A stretch of 64,000 nucleotides of DNA from SZAS-103 sp036496805 (lineage in GTDB: Bacteria; Pseudomonadota; Gammaproteobacteria; Xanthomonadales; Xanthomonadaceae), in assembly GCA_036496805.1 (NCBI GenBank), contig DASXKN010000030.1, positions 15,081-79,080 of the forward strand, given 5' to 3'. Position 1 is the stretch's first letter, and the number at the start of each line of letters is the position of its first letter. The position numbers and the translations under genes are program-made. The notes beneath the pieces were generated by a model, which worked only from the letters and a program-made list of their open reading frames with translations, was not told the DNA's origin and did not search any database. Below are positions 25,774 to 38,023 of the stretch, one piece after another.

Positions 25774-28065
25774 ATGACCGACGACACCCTCAAGCAGGCC
25801 GCGCTCGACTACCACCGCAAGGCGCCGGCCGGAAAGATCAAGATCGCGCCGACCAAGCCGATGCTGACCCAGCGCGACCTCGCGCTGGCGTACTCGCCGG
25901 GTGTCGCGCATGCCTGCGAGGCGATCGTCGCCGATCCGAACCAGGCCTCGGCGCTGACTGCGCGCGGCAACCTCGTCGCGGTCATCACCAATGGCACCGC
26001 CGTGCTCGGCCTGGGCAACATCGGCCCGCTCGCCGGCAAGCCGGTCATGGAAGGCAAGGGCGTGCTGTTCCAGAAGTTCGCCGGCATCGACGTGTTCGAC
26101 ATCGAGATCGACGAGAACGACCCAGACAAACTGGTCGACATCATCGCCTCGCTGGAACCGACCTTCGGCGGCATCAATCTCGAGGACATCAAGGCGCCGG
26201 AGTGCTTCATCGTCGAGCGCAAGTTGCGCGAACGCATGAATATCCCGGTCTTCCACGACGACCAGCACGGCACCGCGATCATCGTCGGCGCGGCGGTGGT
26301 CAACGCCCTGCACGTGACCGGCAAGGACATCGCCAGCGTGAAGATCGCGACCACCGGCGCGGGCGCGGCGGGGATCGCCTGCCTCGACATGCTGGTGGGA
26401 CTGGGCGTGAAGCGCGGGAACATCCTCGCCTTCGACCGCAACGGCGTGATCCACACCGAACGCACCGACCTCGACCCGGACAAGCAGCGCTACGCACGCG
26501 ACACGAGCGCGCGCACGCTGGCCGAGATCGTCGCCGGCGCCGACATCTTCCTCGGCTTGTCGGCGGGCGGGATCCTCAAGGCAGACATGGTCGCGACGAT
26601 GGCGGACAAGCCCATCATCCTCGCGCTCGCCAACCCGAACCCCGAGATCCTCCCCGAGGACGCGAAAGCGGTGCGCCCGGACTGCATCGTCGCCACCGGC
26701 CGCAGCGACTATCCGAACCAGGTCAACAACGCGCTGTGCTTCCCCTACATCTTCCGCGGCGCGCTCGACGTCAGCGCGACCGAGATCGACGAGGCGATGA
26801 AGCGCGCCTGCGTGCACGCGATCGCCGAACTTGCGCGCAAGGAAGCCTCCGACCTCGGCGGCGCCTACGGCGGCGAGGCGCCGAAGTTCGGTCCTGACTA
26901 CCTGATCCCGCGCCCGTTCGATCCGCGCCTGCTGGTCGCGCTCGCGCCGGCGACCGCGCAGGCGGCGATGGACTCCGGTCTCGCGCTGCGTCCGATCGAG
27001 GACATGGACGCCTACCGCGAAAAGCTCGGCCAGTTCGTCTACCGCACCAGCCTGATCATGAAGCCGGTGTTCGAGCGCGCGCGCGCGGACATGCAGCGCG
27101 TCGTCTATGCGGAGGGCGAACAGGAAGTCGTGCTGCACGCGGTGCAGACCATCGTCGACGAGCGCATCGCCCGGCCCATCCTGATCGGCCGCCCGGCGGT
27201 GATCGCCTCGCGCATCGCCAAGCTCGGCCTGCGACTGCAGCCGGGCGTCGATTTCGAACTCACCAACATCGACGACGATCCGCGCTTCAACGCGTACTGG
27301 CAGCACTACCACGCGCTCACCGAACGTCGCGGGGTGACGCCGTCGGCGGCGAAGAACCTGATGCGTTCGCGCTCGACCCTGATCGCCGCGATCATGGTCG
27401 ATCGCGGCGAAGCCGACGCGATGATCTGCGGCCTGGTCGGCCGCTACCAGAAGAAGCTCGGCTACCTGCGCAGCGTGTTCGCGCCCGATCCGGGCATCCG
27501 ATCGACCGCGGCGATGACGATGGTCGTCAACGACAAGGGCGCGTGGTTCTTCCTCGACACCCATTGCCAGGCCGACCCGACCGCCGAGCAGATCGCCGAG
27601 GCGACGCTGCAGGCGGCGCTGCGCCTGCAACTGTTCGGAGTGGTGCCGAAGGTCGCACTGCTGTCGCATTCGAATTTCGGCAGCCATTCCGACGCCAGCG
27701 CGACCAAGATGCACCGCGTGCGCGAACTGCTCGCCGAGCTCGACCCGAAGCTCGAGGTCGATGGCGAGATGCAGGCCGATGCCGCCTGGTACGAGGACCT
27801 GCGCCTGCGCATGTTCCCGAACAGCCGGCTCAAGGGCCGCGCCAACCTGTTCGTGATGCCGAACCTGTCGTCGGCCAACATCGCCTACAACATGGTGCGG
27901 GTGATGACCGATGGCGTGGCGATCGGCCCGATCCTGATGGGCCTGTCGCGGCCAGCGCACATCCTGACCTCGGTCTCGACCGTGCGCCGGGTCGTCAACA
28001 TGAGCGCGATCGCGGCGGTGGAAGCGCAGATCCGCAGGCAGCGCGAGGCCGAGTCGCGGCGGTAA
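25774..28065 (+). CDS. maeB: NADP-dependent malic enzyme with phosphotransacetylase-like domain
   Basis: 763 residues, the usual MaeB length. Residues 1-430 are the malic enzyme: YSPGVAHACEAI, GLGNIGPLAGKPVMEGK, metal-site FHDDQHGTAIIVGAA and NAD(P) loop TTGAGAAGIACLD. Residues 440-760 are a phosphate acetyl/butyryl transferase-like domain, where acetyl-CoA binds and regulates. It makes pyruvate, CO2 and NADPH from malate. ATG 25774 has no strong ribosome site. It stands alone with its own upstream region. Confidence 0.96.
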   Translation: MTDDTLKQAALDYHRKAPAGKIKIAPTKPMLTQRDLALAYSPGVAHACEAIVADPNQASALTARGNLVAVITNGTAVLGLGNIGPLAGKPVMEGKGVLFQKFAGIDVFDIEIDENDPDKLVDIIASLEPTFGGINLEDIKAPECFIVERKLRERMNIPVFHDDQHGTAIIVGAAVVNALHVTGKDIASVKIATTGAGAAGIACLDMLVGLGVKRGNILAFDRNGVIHTERTDLDPDKQRYARDTSARTLAEIVAGADIFLGLSAGGILKADMVATMADKPIILALANPNPEILPEDAKAVRPDCIVATGRSDYPNQVNNALCFPYIFRGALDVSATEIDEAMKRACVHAIAELARKEASDLGGAYGGEAPKFGPDYLIPRPFDPRLLVALAPATAQAAMDSGLALRPIEDMDAYREKLGQFVYRTSLIMKPVFERARADMQRVVYAEGEQEVVLHAVQTIVDERIARPILIGRPAVIASRIAKLGLRLQPGVDFELTNIDDDPRFNAYWQHYHALTERRGVTPSAAKNLMRSRSTLIAAIMVDRGEADAMICGLVGRYQKKLGYLRSVFAPDPGIRSTAAMTMVVNDKGAWFFLDTHCQADPTAEQIAEATLQAALRLQLFGVVPKVALLSHSNFGSHSDASATKMHRVRELLAELDPKLEVDGEMQADAAWYEDLRLRMFPNSRLKGRANLFVMPNLSSANIAYNMVRVMTDGVAIGPILMGLSRPAHILTSVSTVRRVVNMSAIAAVEAQIRRQREAESRR

Positions 28066-28186
28066 GGCTCGAAGGCGGGCAGCTTCGCGGCCGGCCTGGC
28101 ACGACAGCCTGGAGTTTGGACACCCGGCCGCGTGCCCGCGGCCGGCGAGGTGCGATGATTCCGGAAGTCCCCGCCGAGGCCCCGAC

Positions 28187-29701
28187 ATGAGCGACTCCGG
28201 TTCACCTCCCTCCGGTCCCGACTTCGCGCAAGGCATCGCGCTTTCCAGCATCCCGACCACCGGCGTCCTTGCAGGTCACGTCGATGGCGCACCGGTGCTG
28301 CTCGCGCGCCTCCACGATGGTCTTCACGCCGTCTCCGGAGCGTGCACCCACTACGGTGGCCCTCTCGCCGAAGGGCTGGTTGCAGGCGAAGAGGTGCGCT
28401 GTCCGTGGCACCACGCGTGCTTCAGCCTGCGCACCGGCGCGGCGCTGCGCGCGCCCGGGTTCGCGCAGCTCGCGGTCTGGTCGGTCGAGGTGGTTGGCGA
28501 TCTCGCGTACGTGCGCAGCCAGCAGGCGGCGCCGGGCGCGAAGGCATCGCCACGCACGAACGATCCTGAGCGCATCGTGATCGTAGGTGGCGGTGCCGCG
28601 GGCTACGCAGCGGCCGAGCGGCTGCGCGCGCTCGGGTTCGCGGGCAGCCTGACGATGCTCAGCGCCGAAGCCGATGCGCCGTACGACCGGCCGAACCTGT
28701 CGAAGGACTACCTTGCAGGCACCGCGCCGGAGGACTGGATTCCGCTGCAGGCTCCGGATTTCTACGCCGAGCGCCGCATCGACCTGCGCCTGGGTTGCGA
28801 AGTCGCGGCGATCGATGCGTCGGCGCGCGAGGTGCGTGCCGCGAACGGCGAACGCTTCGGCTACGACGCGTTGCTGTTCGCGACGGGCGCGGAACCCAGG
28901 CGACTCCCGCTGCCGGGCTTCGATCGACCCGAGGTGTTCATGCTCCGCTCGCTCGCCGACGCGCGCGCGCTGATCGCCGCGACCGAAGGCGCATCGACGA
29001 TCGCCTTGGTCGGTGCCGGCTTCATCGGGCTCGAGGCCGCCGCCGCGTTGCGAGCGCGCGGGCTCGCCGTGCACGTGATCGCGCCGGACGCGGTGCCCAT
29101 GGAACGCGTGCTCGGCCGCGAGTTGGGCAGCCTGCTCGTCGACCTGCATCGCGCGAACGGCGTGCAGTTCCACCTGGGCGCGAAGCCGGCGACTTACGAC
29201 GGCAAGGTCGTGATCCTCGCCGACGGCACCCGGGTGCCGGCCGATCGCGTGCTGCTCGGCATCGGCGTCGCGCCGCGCACTTCGCTCGCCGAAACGGCCG
29301 GGCTCGCGGTCGACAACGGCATCCTCGTCGACGCCTGCCTCCAGGCTTCGGTGCCAGGGCACTACGCGGCGGGTGACGTCGCGCGCTATCCGCACGGTGG
29401 CGAACGCGTCCGCGTCGAACATTGGGTGCACGCGCAGCGCATGGGCCAGGCCGCCGCCGCGAACCTGCTGGGCGCGGCGCAACCCTTCACGGACGTGCCG
29501 TTCTTCTGGACCCATCAGTACGACGTCGAGCTGCGCTGGACCGGAATCGGCACGGGCTGGGACGAGGTCCGCATCGATGGCGACCTGTCCGCGCGAAACG
29601 CGACGCTGCGCTATTTCCGCGGCGGCACCCTGGTCGCGGCGGCCACGCTTGGCCGCGACCTGGAATGCCTGTCGATCGAGGCCGGGCTCGCTGCGGCGTG
29701 A
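28187..29701 (+). CDS. Rieske ferredoxin-domain FAD-dependent oxidoreductase (AIFM3-like)
   Basis: 504 residues. Residues 15-110 are a Rieske [2Fe-2S] domain with C53-T-H55 and C72-P-W-H75. Residues 120-500 form a pyridine nucleotide-disulfide reductase: FAD loop IVGGGAAGYAAAERL, NAD loop LVGAGFIGLEAAAAL, and YAAGDVARYP. The fused domains should pass electrons from NAD(P)H through FAD to the cluster or the reverse. Single-chain fusions like this occur in apoptosis-inducing-factor-like enzymes; bacterial partners are often dioxygenases or P450s, and none is adjacent. ATG 28187 gives a start just before the domain. Confidence 0.93.
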   Translation: MSDSGSPPSGPDFAQGIALSSIPTTGVLAGHVDGAPVLLARLHDGLHAVSGACTHYGGPLAEGLVAGEEVRCPWHHACFSLRTGAALRAPGFAQLAVWSVEVVGDLAYVRSQQAAPGAKASPRTNDPERIVIVGGGAAGYAAAERLRALGFAGSLTMLSAEADAPYDRPNLSKDYLAGTAPEDWIPLQAPDFYAERRIDLRLGCEVAAIDASAREVRAANGERFGYDALLFATGAEPRRLPLPGFDRPEVFMLRSLADARALIAATEGASTIALVGAGFIGLEAAAALRARGLAVHVIAPDAVPMERVLGRELGSLLVDLHRANGVQFHLGAKPATYDGKVVILADGTRVPADRVLLGIGVAPRTSLAETAGLAVDNGILVDACLQASVPGHYAAGDVARYPHGGERVRVEHWVHAQRMGQAAAANLLGAAQPFTDVPFFWTHQYDVELRWTGIGTGWDEVRIDGDLSARNATLRYFRGGTLVAAATLGRDLECLSIEAGLAAA

Positions 29702-29892
29702 GCTCGGTGGCCACATTGCCGGCTTCGCTTCGAGTGTGGCGCTGAGCAAGAGGACGACCGGCGCTCGACCGTTCGGGGCGACCGGCTTTCTCGACCATGC
29801 GCTTCGACGTTGCCTGGCCGTTCTGCAGTCCGGATCGCGCGATTGCGGAGCCGATCTCGTTTGCACGGAGGTCCTCTTGTTAAAATGGCGAA

Positions 29893-30501
29893 GTGAACAA
29901 GCACTTTTCTCCGGCACGCGCACTCGCAACGGCGTTGACCGTCCTGATTTGTCCGGCCCTCGCCCGCGCTGACGGCATTGAAGTGCGTGCGGGAACCGAA
30001 GTCCGCCTTGTCCTGCAGGAACCGCTTTCTTCTGAAACGGCATTTCCCGGGCAGCAGTTCCGGCTGCTGCTCGACCGGGATATCCGCGCCCACGGGCGCG
30101 TCGTGATCGCCAGGGGCGAATCCGCTTTCGGCACGGTCGTTTCAGCCACGAAGTCCGAGATGGGAGGCGCGGAGGGCGAACTGAGCTTCCGAATCGACTA
30201 TCTCGTCGTCGATGGCCGCCACATACCCCTGAGAGCTGCGACGTCGGAGCGGGGTGACCAGCACGTGCTGGGTTCCGCATTGGTTTCTTCGTTGAAGGTC
30301 GTGGCTTTCCCCTTCGCGGTAGGCGTGCTCATCCACGGCAAGGATGTCCGGGTGCCAGTCGGGACGATGATTCCAGGTTACATCGACGCCAACGTGGAAA
30401 TGGAAGCGTCTCCCATCCCCTCCAGCAGTGATCCCCAGCCACCGCCCGGGGGGGGAAATGCCAGCAACAGGAACGACATCCATGATCACCCGACGGAGTA
30501 G
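29893..30501 (+). CDS. Exported protein with TrbI/VirB10-like beta domain
   Basis: 202 residues. Residues 1-26 are a signal peptide (LICPALARA). Residues 30-165 contain VRAGTEVRLVLQEPLSSE, GQQFRLLLDRDI and VVIARGESAFGTV, a pattern of short strands (tunable pore or barrel-like domain) reminiscent of TrbI/VirB10 C-terminal domains. The tail is Pro/Gly-rich. A GTG at 29893 is the only start near the signal peptide. It overlaps the next gene by 20 bp. No type IV secretion genes lie nearby, so a role in secretion is not supported. Confidence 0.78.
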   Translation: MNKHFSPARALATALTVLICPALARADGIEVRAGTEVRLVLQEPLSSETAFPGQQFRLLLDRDIRAHGRVVIARGESAFGTVVSATKSEMGGAEGELSFRIDYLVVDGRHIPLRAATSERGDQHVLGSALVSSLKVVAFPFAVGVLIHGKDVRVPVGTMIPGYIDANVEMEASPIPSSSDPQPPPGGGNASNRNDIHDHPTE

Positions 30502-31678
30502 CACCGGTCTTGCAGTTCTGGCAATCCTTGGATGTCTCGGCGGATTCGCGCGTGCTGCGGGAGACACCGCGACACCGCTGGTTCCGGCCGGTACCGAAGT
30601 GGCTGTGCAAACCCTCGACACGATGAGCTCCGCGACCGCCAAGCTCGGTGACCGCTTTGCGGTTCGCGTCGCGACGGATGTGCGCGTCGGCGATCGCATC
30701 GTGATTCCCGCGGGTTCGCCCGGCAAGGGCACGGTGATCTTCGCGCGAACCCATGGCCCCAGCGGCCGGGCCGGAGCCCTGGATTTGCGCATCGATGAGA
30801 TTGATCTGCCCTCGGGCGCAATTCGCCTGGAGTCCTTCGGATCGCATCGCGGCATCGATCGACGCAATGGAGCCAGGGCCGCCATGGCGGTTGCCGGTCT
30901 CATCGGCCTGCTCGCCGTACAGGGAACCGAGATCACGCTGCCGGCGGGCACGCAACTGGCCGGTGTCGTCGTCGCAACTCCAGCCGATGGGTCGTCGAGT
31001 GGTCCCGGCGACGCTGACGGATCGTCTCCAGGGAATGCAACCGCAAGAATTGCTTCGCCTGTCGCCGGATCCGACACACTTGCCTCGACCGGTGCGGTCG
31101 ATCAGTCGTCGCAAGGGTCCGCAGCTACCAAGGTTTCGGGTGGCGGGGTCCAGCCCTCCCCAGGCAGCGTTCCTGGCGCGCCTGCTGGCATGCCCGTCAA
31201 GGACTCCGCTGGCGACAGGACCGCAGCGGTCGCCATGGCTGCTTCGGCTGCATCCCCCACTTCCTCGGACGCGGCTCCTTCGTCGACCGCGGATCCTTCC
31301 GATACCCCGATCAATCCTGGTTATCGCGACGAGCCGTCCTGGATGCCCAAGCTCGAGCCCGGCCAGGGCATGGCGATCGTTTACCGCCTGCACCAATTCG
31401 GTGGCTCGATGTGGAACATGAACCTCTACTGCGACGACCGACAGATCGAACCTCTCCATGACGGCAAGTTCGTCTACATCTCGATGACGCCAGGCGACCA
31501 TCTGGTCTACAGCGACAAGAGGCACAAGGATGATGCGCGCATCGTGCGCGTCGAGCCGGGCGAAGTCCGGTTTTTCGAGGCGACCCCGACATCGAACACG
31601 ATGAGCATGACGTTGGATCTGCTCGAGATCGACGAGCTGGTCGCGAAACAGAAAATCGCCGAGATGCTCAAGCGGTAA
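30482..31678 (+). CDS. Exported protein with TrbI-like domain and C-terminal DUF2846-like domain
   Basis: 398 residues. A signal peptide (ending ARAA) comes first. Residues 30-160 repeat the VPAGTEVAVQTLDTMSSATA / GDRFAVRVATDVRVGDRIVIPAGS pattern of the upstream protein. Residues 165-285 are a Ser/Pro/Ala/Gly linker. Residues 295-390 resemble DUF2846 (GMAIVYRLHQFGG, KFVYISMTPGDHLVYSD). ATG 30482 follows AGGAA. The two genes overlap and look like duplicates with the second having gained a C-terminal domain. They may form one envelope complex; its function is not known. Confidence 0.8.
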   Translation: MITRRSSTGLAVLAILGCLGGFARAAGDTATPLVPAGTEVAVQTLDTMSSATAKLGDRFAVRVATDVRVGDRIVIPAGSPGKGTVIFARTHGPSGRAGALDLRIDEIDLPSGAIRLESFGSHRGIDRRNGARAAMAVAGLIGLLAVQGTEITLPAGTQLAGVVVATPADGSSSGPGDADGSSPGNATARIASPVAGSDTLASTGAVDQSSQGSAATKVSGGGVQPSPGSVPGAPAGMPVKDSAGDRTAAVAMAASAASPTSSDAAPSSTADPSDTPINPGYRDEPSWMPKLEPGQGMAIVYRLHQFGGSMWNMNLYCDDRQIEPLHDGKFVYISMTPGDHLVYSDKRHKDDARIVRVEPGEVRFFEATPTSNTMSMTLDLLEIDELVAKQKIAEMLKR

Positions 31679-31868
31679 CCGCTGTCCGGGCGGGGTTCCG
31701 ACGCCCGCCCGCGTCCAGCGTCTCCGCCTTCTCCCATTCTTCGGGCCATCCATCCCCGGGGGAGTAAAAGCTGGAGGCCTTCGCCGGCAGCGCGGCGCTG
31801 CAACGCGCCTGCGCTAAACTGCCCCGACCCAGGACAGCAGCGGCGCGGTTGCGCGCGGCGGAGGACCC

Positions 31869-34586
<2,718 letters not shown>

Positions 34587-34667
34587 CCCTGCCGGAATCG
34601 GGGCCACGCCGGAAATCCGGAATCGGGCCGCGACGGGCGTAAACTCGCGCACCTGAGGGTTGACGCG

Positions 34668-35795
34668 ATGTCCGTACCCGAGTCCAACATCGTCAGGATG
34701 CCCGAGCCCGGTGGCTCGTGGGCCGAGCGCGACGCGTCCGGTCGCGGCGCGATGCTGACCGAAATCCTCGCCCAGGTCTCGCGCGAGGCGCTGCAGGGCG
34801 AGGGCACCCAGGAAGTCCTGCAGCGCATCGTCGACTGCCTGGTGCGGCGGTTGCCGGTGGCGATCGCGAGCATCATCCTGCTCGACCGTTCCGGCGCCCA
34901 TTTCACCCACGAGGTGTACGCGGGCGACCTGAACCTGGCGCAGCCGATCGATCTGCCCTGGCCAGTCGGCGTGGGCGCCGCCGGCCGCTGCGCGCGCGCC
35001 GGGCAGGCGCAGCTGATCGTCGACGTCGAAGACGATCCGGACTACGTGCCGGGCAACGATGCGGTGCGTTCGGAATACATCGTGCCGATCCGCCATCGCC
35101 AGCACCTGCTCGGCGTGCTCAACATCGAGAGCACCCAGGTGGATTTCTTCACGCCGGAAACCTGCTCGGCCTTCGACGCGGTCGCCGACCAGATCGCCGG
35201 CGCGATCCATCTCGCGCGCGTGGTCGGCGAACTCGAAGTGGCCAACCGCAAGCTGCGCGAGCTGTCGATGATCGACGGGCTCACCGGTATCGCCAATCGC
35301 CGCTGCTTCGACGAGCGGCTGGCGACGAACTGGGCGCTGCTGGCGCGCGAGGGCGGCCTGCTCGCGCTGGTGATGGCGGATGCGGACTGCTTCAAGGAAC
35401 TCAACGACGCCTGCGGCCATCTCTACGGCGACGAATGCCTGCGCGAGCTGGCGCGCATCTGCTCCGGCTTCGCGGTGCGCGAATGCGACCTGGCGGCGCG
35501 CTACGGCGGCGAGGAACTGATCCTGCTGCTGCCCGGTTGCGCGCTGTCCGATGCCCTGCGCATCGGCGAGAGCCTGCGTGCGCGGGTCGAAGCCGCGGCG
35601 ATGCGGCATCCGGATTCCAGAGTCCGGCCGGTGCTGACGATGAGCGTGGGCGTCAGCGCGGTCTATCCGATTCCGATGCTCAGGCCCGAGGCCTTGATCG
35701 CCGCTGCGGACAGCGCGCTGTACGCGGCGAAGGCGGCGGGGCGCAATCGCGTCGCCGGTTGCGAGGTCGCCGGCTCGCCGCGGCTGGCGTCCTGA
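34668..35795 (+). CDS. GAF-domain diguanylate cyclase
   Basis: 375 residues. Residues 28-190 are a GAF sensor domain (IASIILLD, VGVGAAGRCARAGQ). Residues 205-370 are a GGDEF domain: DGLTGIANRRCFDERL, metal Asp in ADADCFKELND, catalytic RYGGEELILLLP and an intact I-site RECD five residues before it. It should make c-di-GMP and be inhibited by it. There is no signal peptide or membrane segment, so it reads a cytoplasmic ligand. The gene is 81 bp downstream of aceE, which may tie it to carbon supply by cotranscription. ATG 34668 is the likely start. Confidence 0.95.
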   Translation: MSVPESNIVRMPEPGGSWAERDASGRGAMLTEILAQVSREALQGEGTQEVLQRIVDCLVRRLPVAIASIILLDRSGAHFTHEVYAGDLNLAQPIDLPWPVGVGAAGRCARAGQAQLIVDVEDDPDYVPGNDAVRSEYIVPIRHRQHLLGVLNIESTQVDFFTPETCSAFDAVADQIAGAIHLARVVGELEVANRKLRELSMIDGLTGIANRRCFDERLATNWALLAREGGLLALVMADADCFKELNDACGHLYGDECLRELARICSGFAVRECDLAARYGGEELILLLPGCALSDALRIGESLRARVEAAAMRHPDSRVRPVLTMSVGVSAVYPIPMLRPEALIAAADSALYAAKAAGRNRVAGCEVAGSPRLAS

Positions 35796-35878
35796 GCGAC
35801 GATGGCGGAAAGCGTCCTGCGCTGACACAGGTCGCTTCATGCCAATTTGCAATCAAGAATATGACGTTCACTTTTGCC

Positions 35879-35954
35879 GTCACTCCGGCGAAAGCCGGAA
35901 TCCATTGTGTTGTGCGTAGAGATCAAGATGGATCCCGGCTTTCGCCGGGATGAC
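35879..35954. repeat. Inverted pair of REP elements (BIME-like)
   Basis: GTCACTCCGGCGAAAGCCGG plus AATCCA (35879-35904) faces a second copy on the other strand, TGGATCCCGGCTTTCGCCGG plus GATGAC (35929-35954). Each forms a hairpin with a 4-base loop. The pair lies between the diguanylate cyclase and the convergent M56 gene, where it may end both transcripts. Confidence 0.85.
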
Positions 35955-36058
35955 GGGCAAAGACTGGAATCTGGAACCGCCGTTGCGAGTTTGCATCAGG
36001 CGATGGAGTTGCGGGAGTGTGCGGTGGAACGCGAGGGTTCCACCGCGCGGAAAAATCC

Positions 36059-38023
36059 TCACTCCAGGTGGAGGGCGTCGCCCGAGGTCGCCTTGCCGCT
36101 GCGCATGGCCTCGTCGAGGGTCGCCTGGACGCGCTGGTCGACTTCGCGGCTGAGCTGTTCTTCCTGCTTGCCCAGCACTTCCATCTGCTTGCCGATTTCC
36201 TCCATCGGCTTGCCGGCTTCCTCCATCTGCCGCCCGAGGTCCTCCATCGGCTTCTGAGCGGTCTCGTACTGGCGTCCCTGCGCGTCCATCTGCTTGCCGA
36301 GTTCGTCCATCTGCCGGTTCAGCGGTTCCATCTGCGCCTGCAGGGTCTCCATCTGGCGATCGAGCGCTTGGCGCTGCGCGTCGTCGGGCGCGCGCTCCAT
36401 CCTGTGTGCGAGCTCGTCCATCTTCCGGCTCAGTACGTCCTGCTGGCGCGATAGCGCGTCCATCTGCTTGCTGGACTTCTCCATCGCATCGTCGTGGGAG
36501 TTGTCGCGCTCGAGGGCTTCCATCTGCTTGTCGAGCTCCTCCATGCGGCTGTTCGGGCCTTCCATCTTCTTGTCGAGCACTTCCATCTGCGCGTCCAGCG
36601 CCTCGACCGGCTTGAGGGCTTCGAGCACGCCGGCGATCGTGGCCTGGTCCTGCACGATCCAGGTCTTGCCGCCACGACGGACCCAGATGAAGTCGCCGTG
36701 CACCTTCTTGCGCAACTGCTCGATGGCCGGCATGTCGCGGGAATCGCCGGACATCTGGATGCTCTCCTTGCCCTCGCGGACGATCGCGTAGGCGTCGCCG
36801 TGGTGGGCGGCGCCGTGGACGGTCACCGAAGCGGCTGCGATGACGGGCGCCGTGACGCGGACATTCACCGCCGGCACGACCATGGTCGCGGCGATCGCGG
36901 GCGCCGCCGGGGCGATTGCCGCAATGGCGGGTGCGGCGGTCGCAGGCAGGGCAGGCGCGGCGATCACGGGCGCGGCAGCGATCGCCGCCGTCTTCGCGGC
37001 GCCGTGGCTGTCGTGGGCGTACACCGCCATGCAGATCGCGCTCAGGCCGATGATCGGCAGGGCGATGTTCCAGCTCAGGGCATGCGGATTGGGTCGGACG
37101 AGACGCTGTATGCGGGACATGAGGTGGCCTCCGGTGGCCGCGGGAAGGAGTGAGTCGAGTGCGATGCCATCGTCGTCGGCCTCGCGCAGTCGTTGCTGGA
37201 ACAGGTCGAGTTCGTGCAGGGCCAGGGCGAGCCGCTGCGGTTCGCCGATCGCGGCGACCGCGAGGTCGTCGGCGATCTGCTCGCGTTCGACGCGGATGCG
37301 GCGCGACAGCCACCACACGACCGGGTGGTAGAACAGCAGGGCCTCGATCGCGCTCTGGACCAGGTTGACGAGGTAATCGTGGCGGCGGATGTGGGCGAGC
37401 TCGTGGGCGAGCAGGGCTTCGACCAGGTCGAGCGGCATTTCGGAGATGAGCGCGGCGGGCACCAGCACGACCGGCTTCCAGCAGCCGGCTGCGACCGGCG
37501 TGGCGAGTTCGGCGACCAGGCGCAGGCGCACGCTGCAGGCGACGCCGAGCTTGTCGGCGAGGCGGTCGAGCCGGCGTTGCCAGCGCGGATGCGGCATCCC
37601 GTGGGCGCGACCGGCGTGCGCGACCCACATCATGCCCAGCGCCATGCGCGCAGCGAGCAGGGCGGCGCCGAGCGACCACAACGCGACGATCCACGGCAGG
37701 CTGTGCGCGAACGACGAGGCCGGCGCGATCGCGGTCGTCGTCGTTGCAGCGACTGGCGGCTGCGGCGAGTCGACGAGCTGCACGAAGCGCGAAGCCGGCG
37801 CATCGCCGACCGCCGCGTCCGCATGCAGTCCGTGCCAGAAGCCGAACACCGGCAGCGCCAGGCACAGCGCGAGCGCCGCGCAGCACAGCGCGTAGCGCGC
37901 CTGCGGCCGCGCGTTGCGCAGCAGCATCAGCGCGATCGCGGCGGCGCAGCCGACCAGCGCGCCCTGCCAGAGGAAATCGACCAGCGCCCAGCCGAGCGCG
38001 GAGACTGCGGGGATCGCGTTCAT
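36059..38023 (-). CDS. M56/BlaR1-type membrane sensor metalloprotease with long C-terminal coiled coil
   Basis: 654 residues. Membrane helices are near 10-35, 45-65 and 110-135. The protease site HELAH (207-211) and REQIADD (third ligand region) match M56. A further helix near 325-345 leads to a periplasmic part. Residues 460-640 form a very long coiled coil built of Q-M-x-x-L/E-x-K type repeats, with about 35 Met; it is unlike the penicillin-binding sensor of BlaR1. It is coupled (ATGA) to the BlaI-type repressor. The signal is unknown: beta-lactam sensing is not supported by the C-terminal domain. Confidence 0.9.
   Translation of the reverse strand: MNAIPAVSALGWALVDFLWQGALVGCAAAIALMLLRNARPQARYALCCAALALCLALPVFGFWHGLHADAAVGDAPASRFVQLVDSPQPPVAATTTTAIAPASSFAHSLPWIVALWSLGAALLAARMALGMMWVAHAGRAHGMPHPRWQRRLDRLADKLGVACSVRLRLVAELATPVAAGCWKPVVLVPAALISEMPLDLVEALLAHELAHIRRHDYLVNLVQSAIEALLFYHPVVWWLSRRIRVEREQIADDLAVAAIGEPQRLALALHELDLFQQRLREADDDGIALDSLLPAATGGHLMSRIQRLVRPNPHALSWNIALPIIGLSAICMAVYAHDSHGAAKTAAIAAAPVIAAPALPATAAPAIAAIAPAAPAIAATMVVPAVNVRVTAPVIAAASVTVHGAAHHGDAYAIVREGKESIQMSGDSRDMPAIEQLRKKVHGDFIWVRRGGKTWIVQDQATIAGVLEALKPVEALDAQMEVLDKKMEGPNSRMEELDKQMEALERDNSHDDAMEKSSKQMDALSRQQDVLSRKMDELAHRMERAPDDAQRQALDRQMETLQAQMEPLNRQMDELGKQMDAQGRQYETAQKPMEDLGRQMEEAGKPMEEIGKQMEVLGKQEEQLSREVDQRVQATLDEAMRSGKATSGDALHLE

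Noticed and set aside
25687..28260. 857-codon minus frame opposite maeB
   Set aside because: Antisense shadow of a high-GC gene; the plus strand has complete malic enzyme motifs.
29893..31678. Type IV secretion (VirB10/TrbI) locus
   Set aside because: Only a vague beta-domain likeness; no VirB4, VirB9, VirB11 or relaxase gene nearby.
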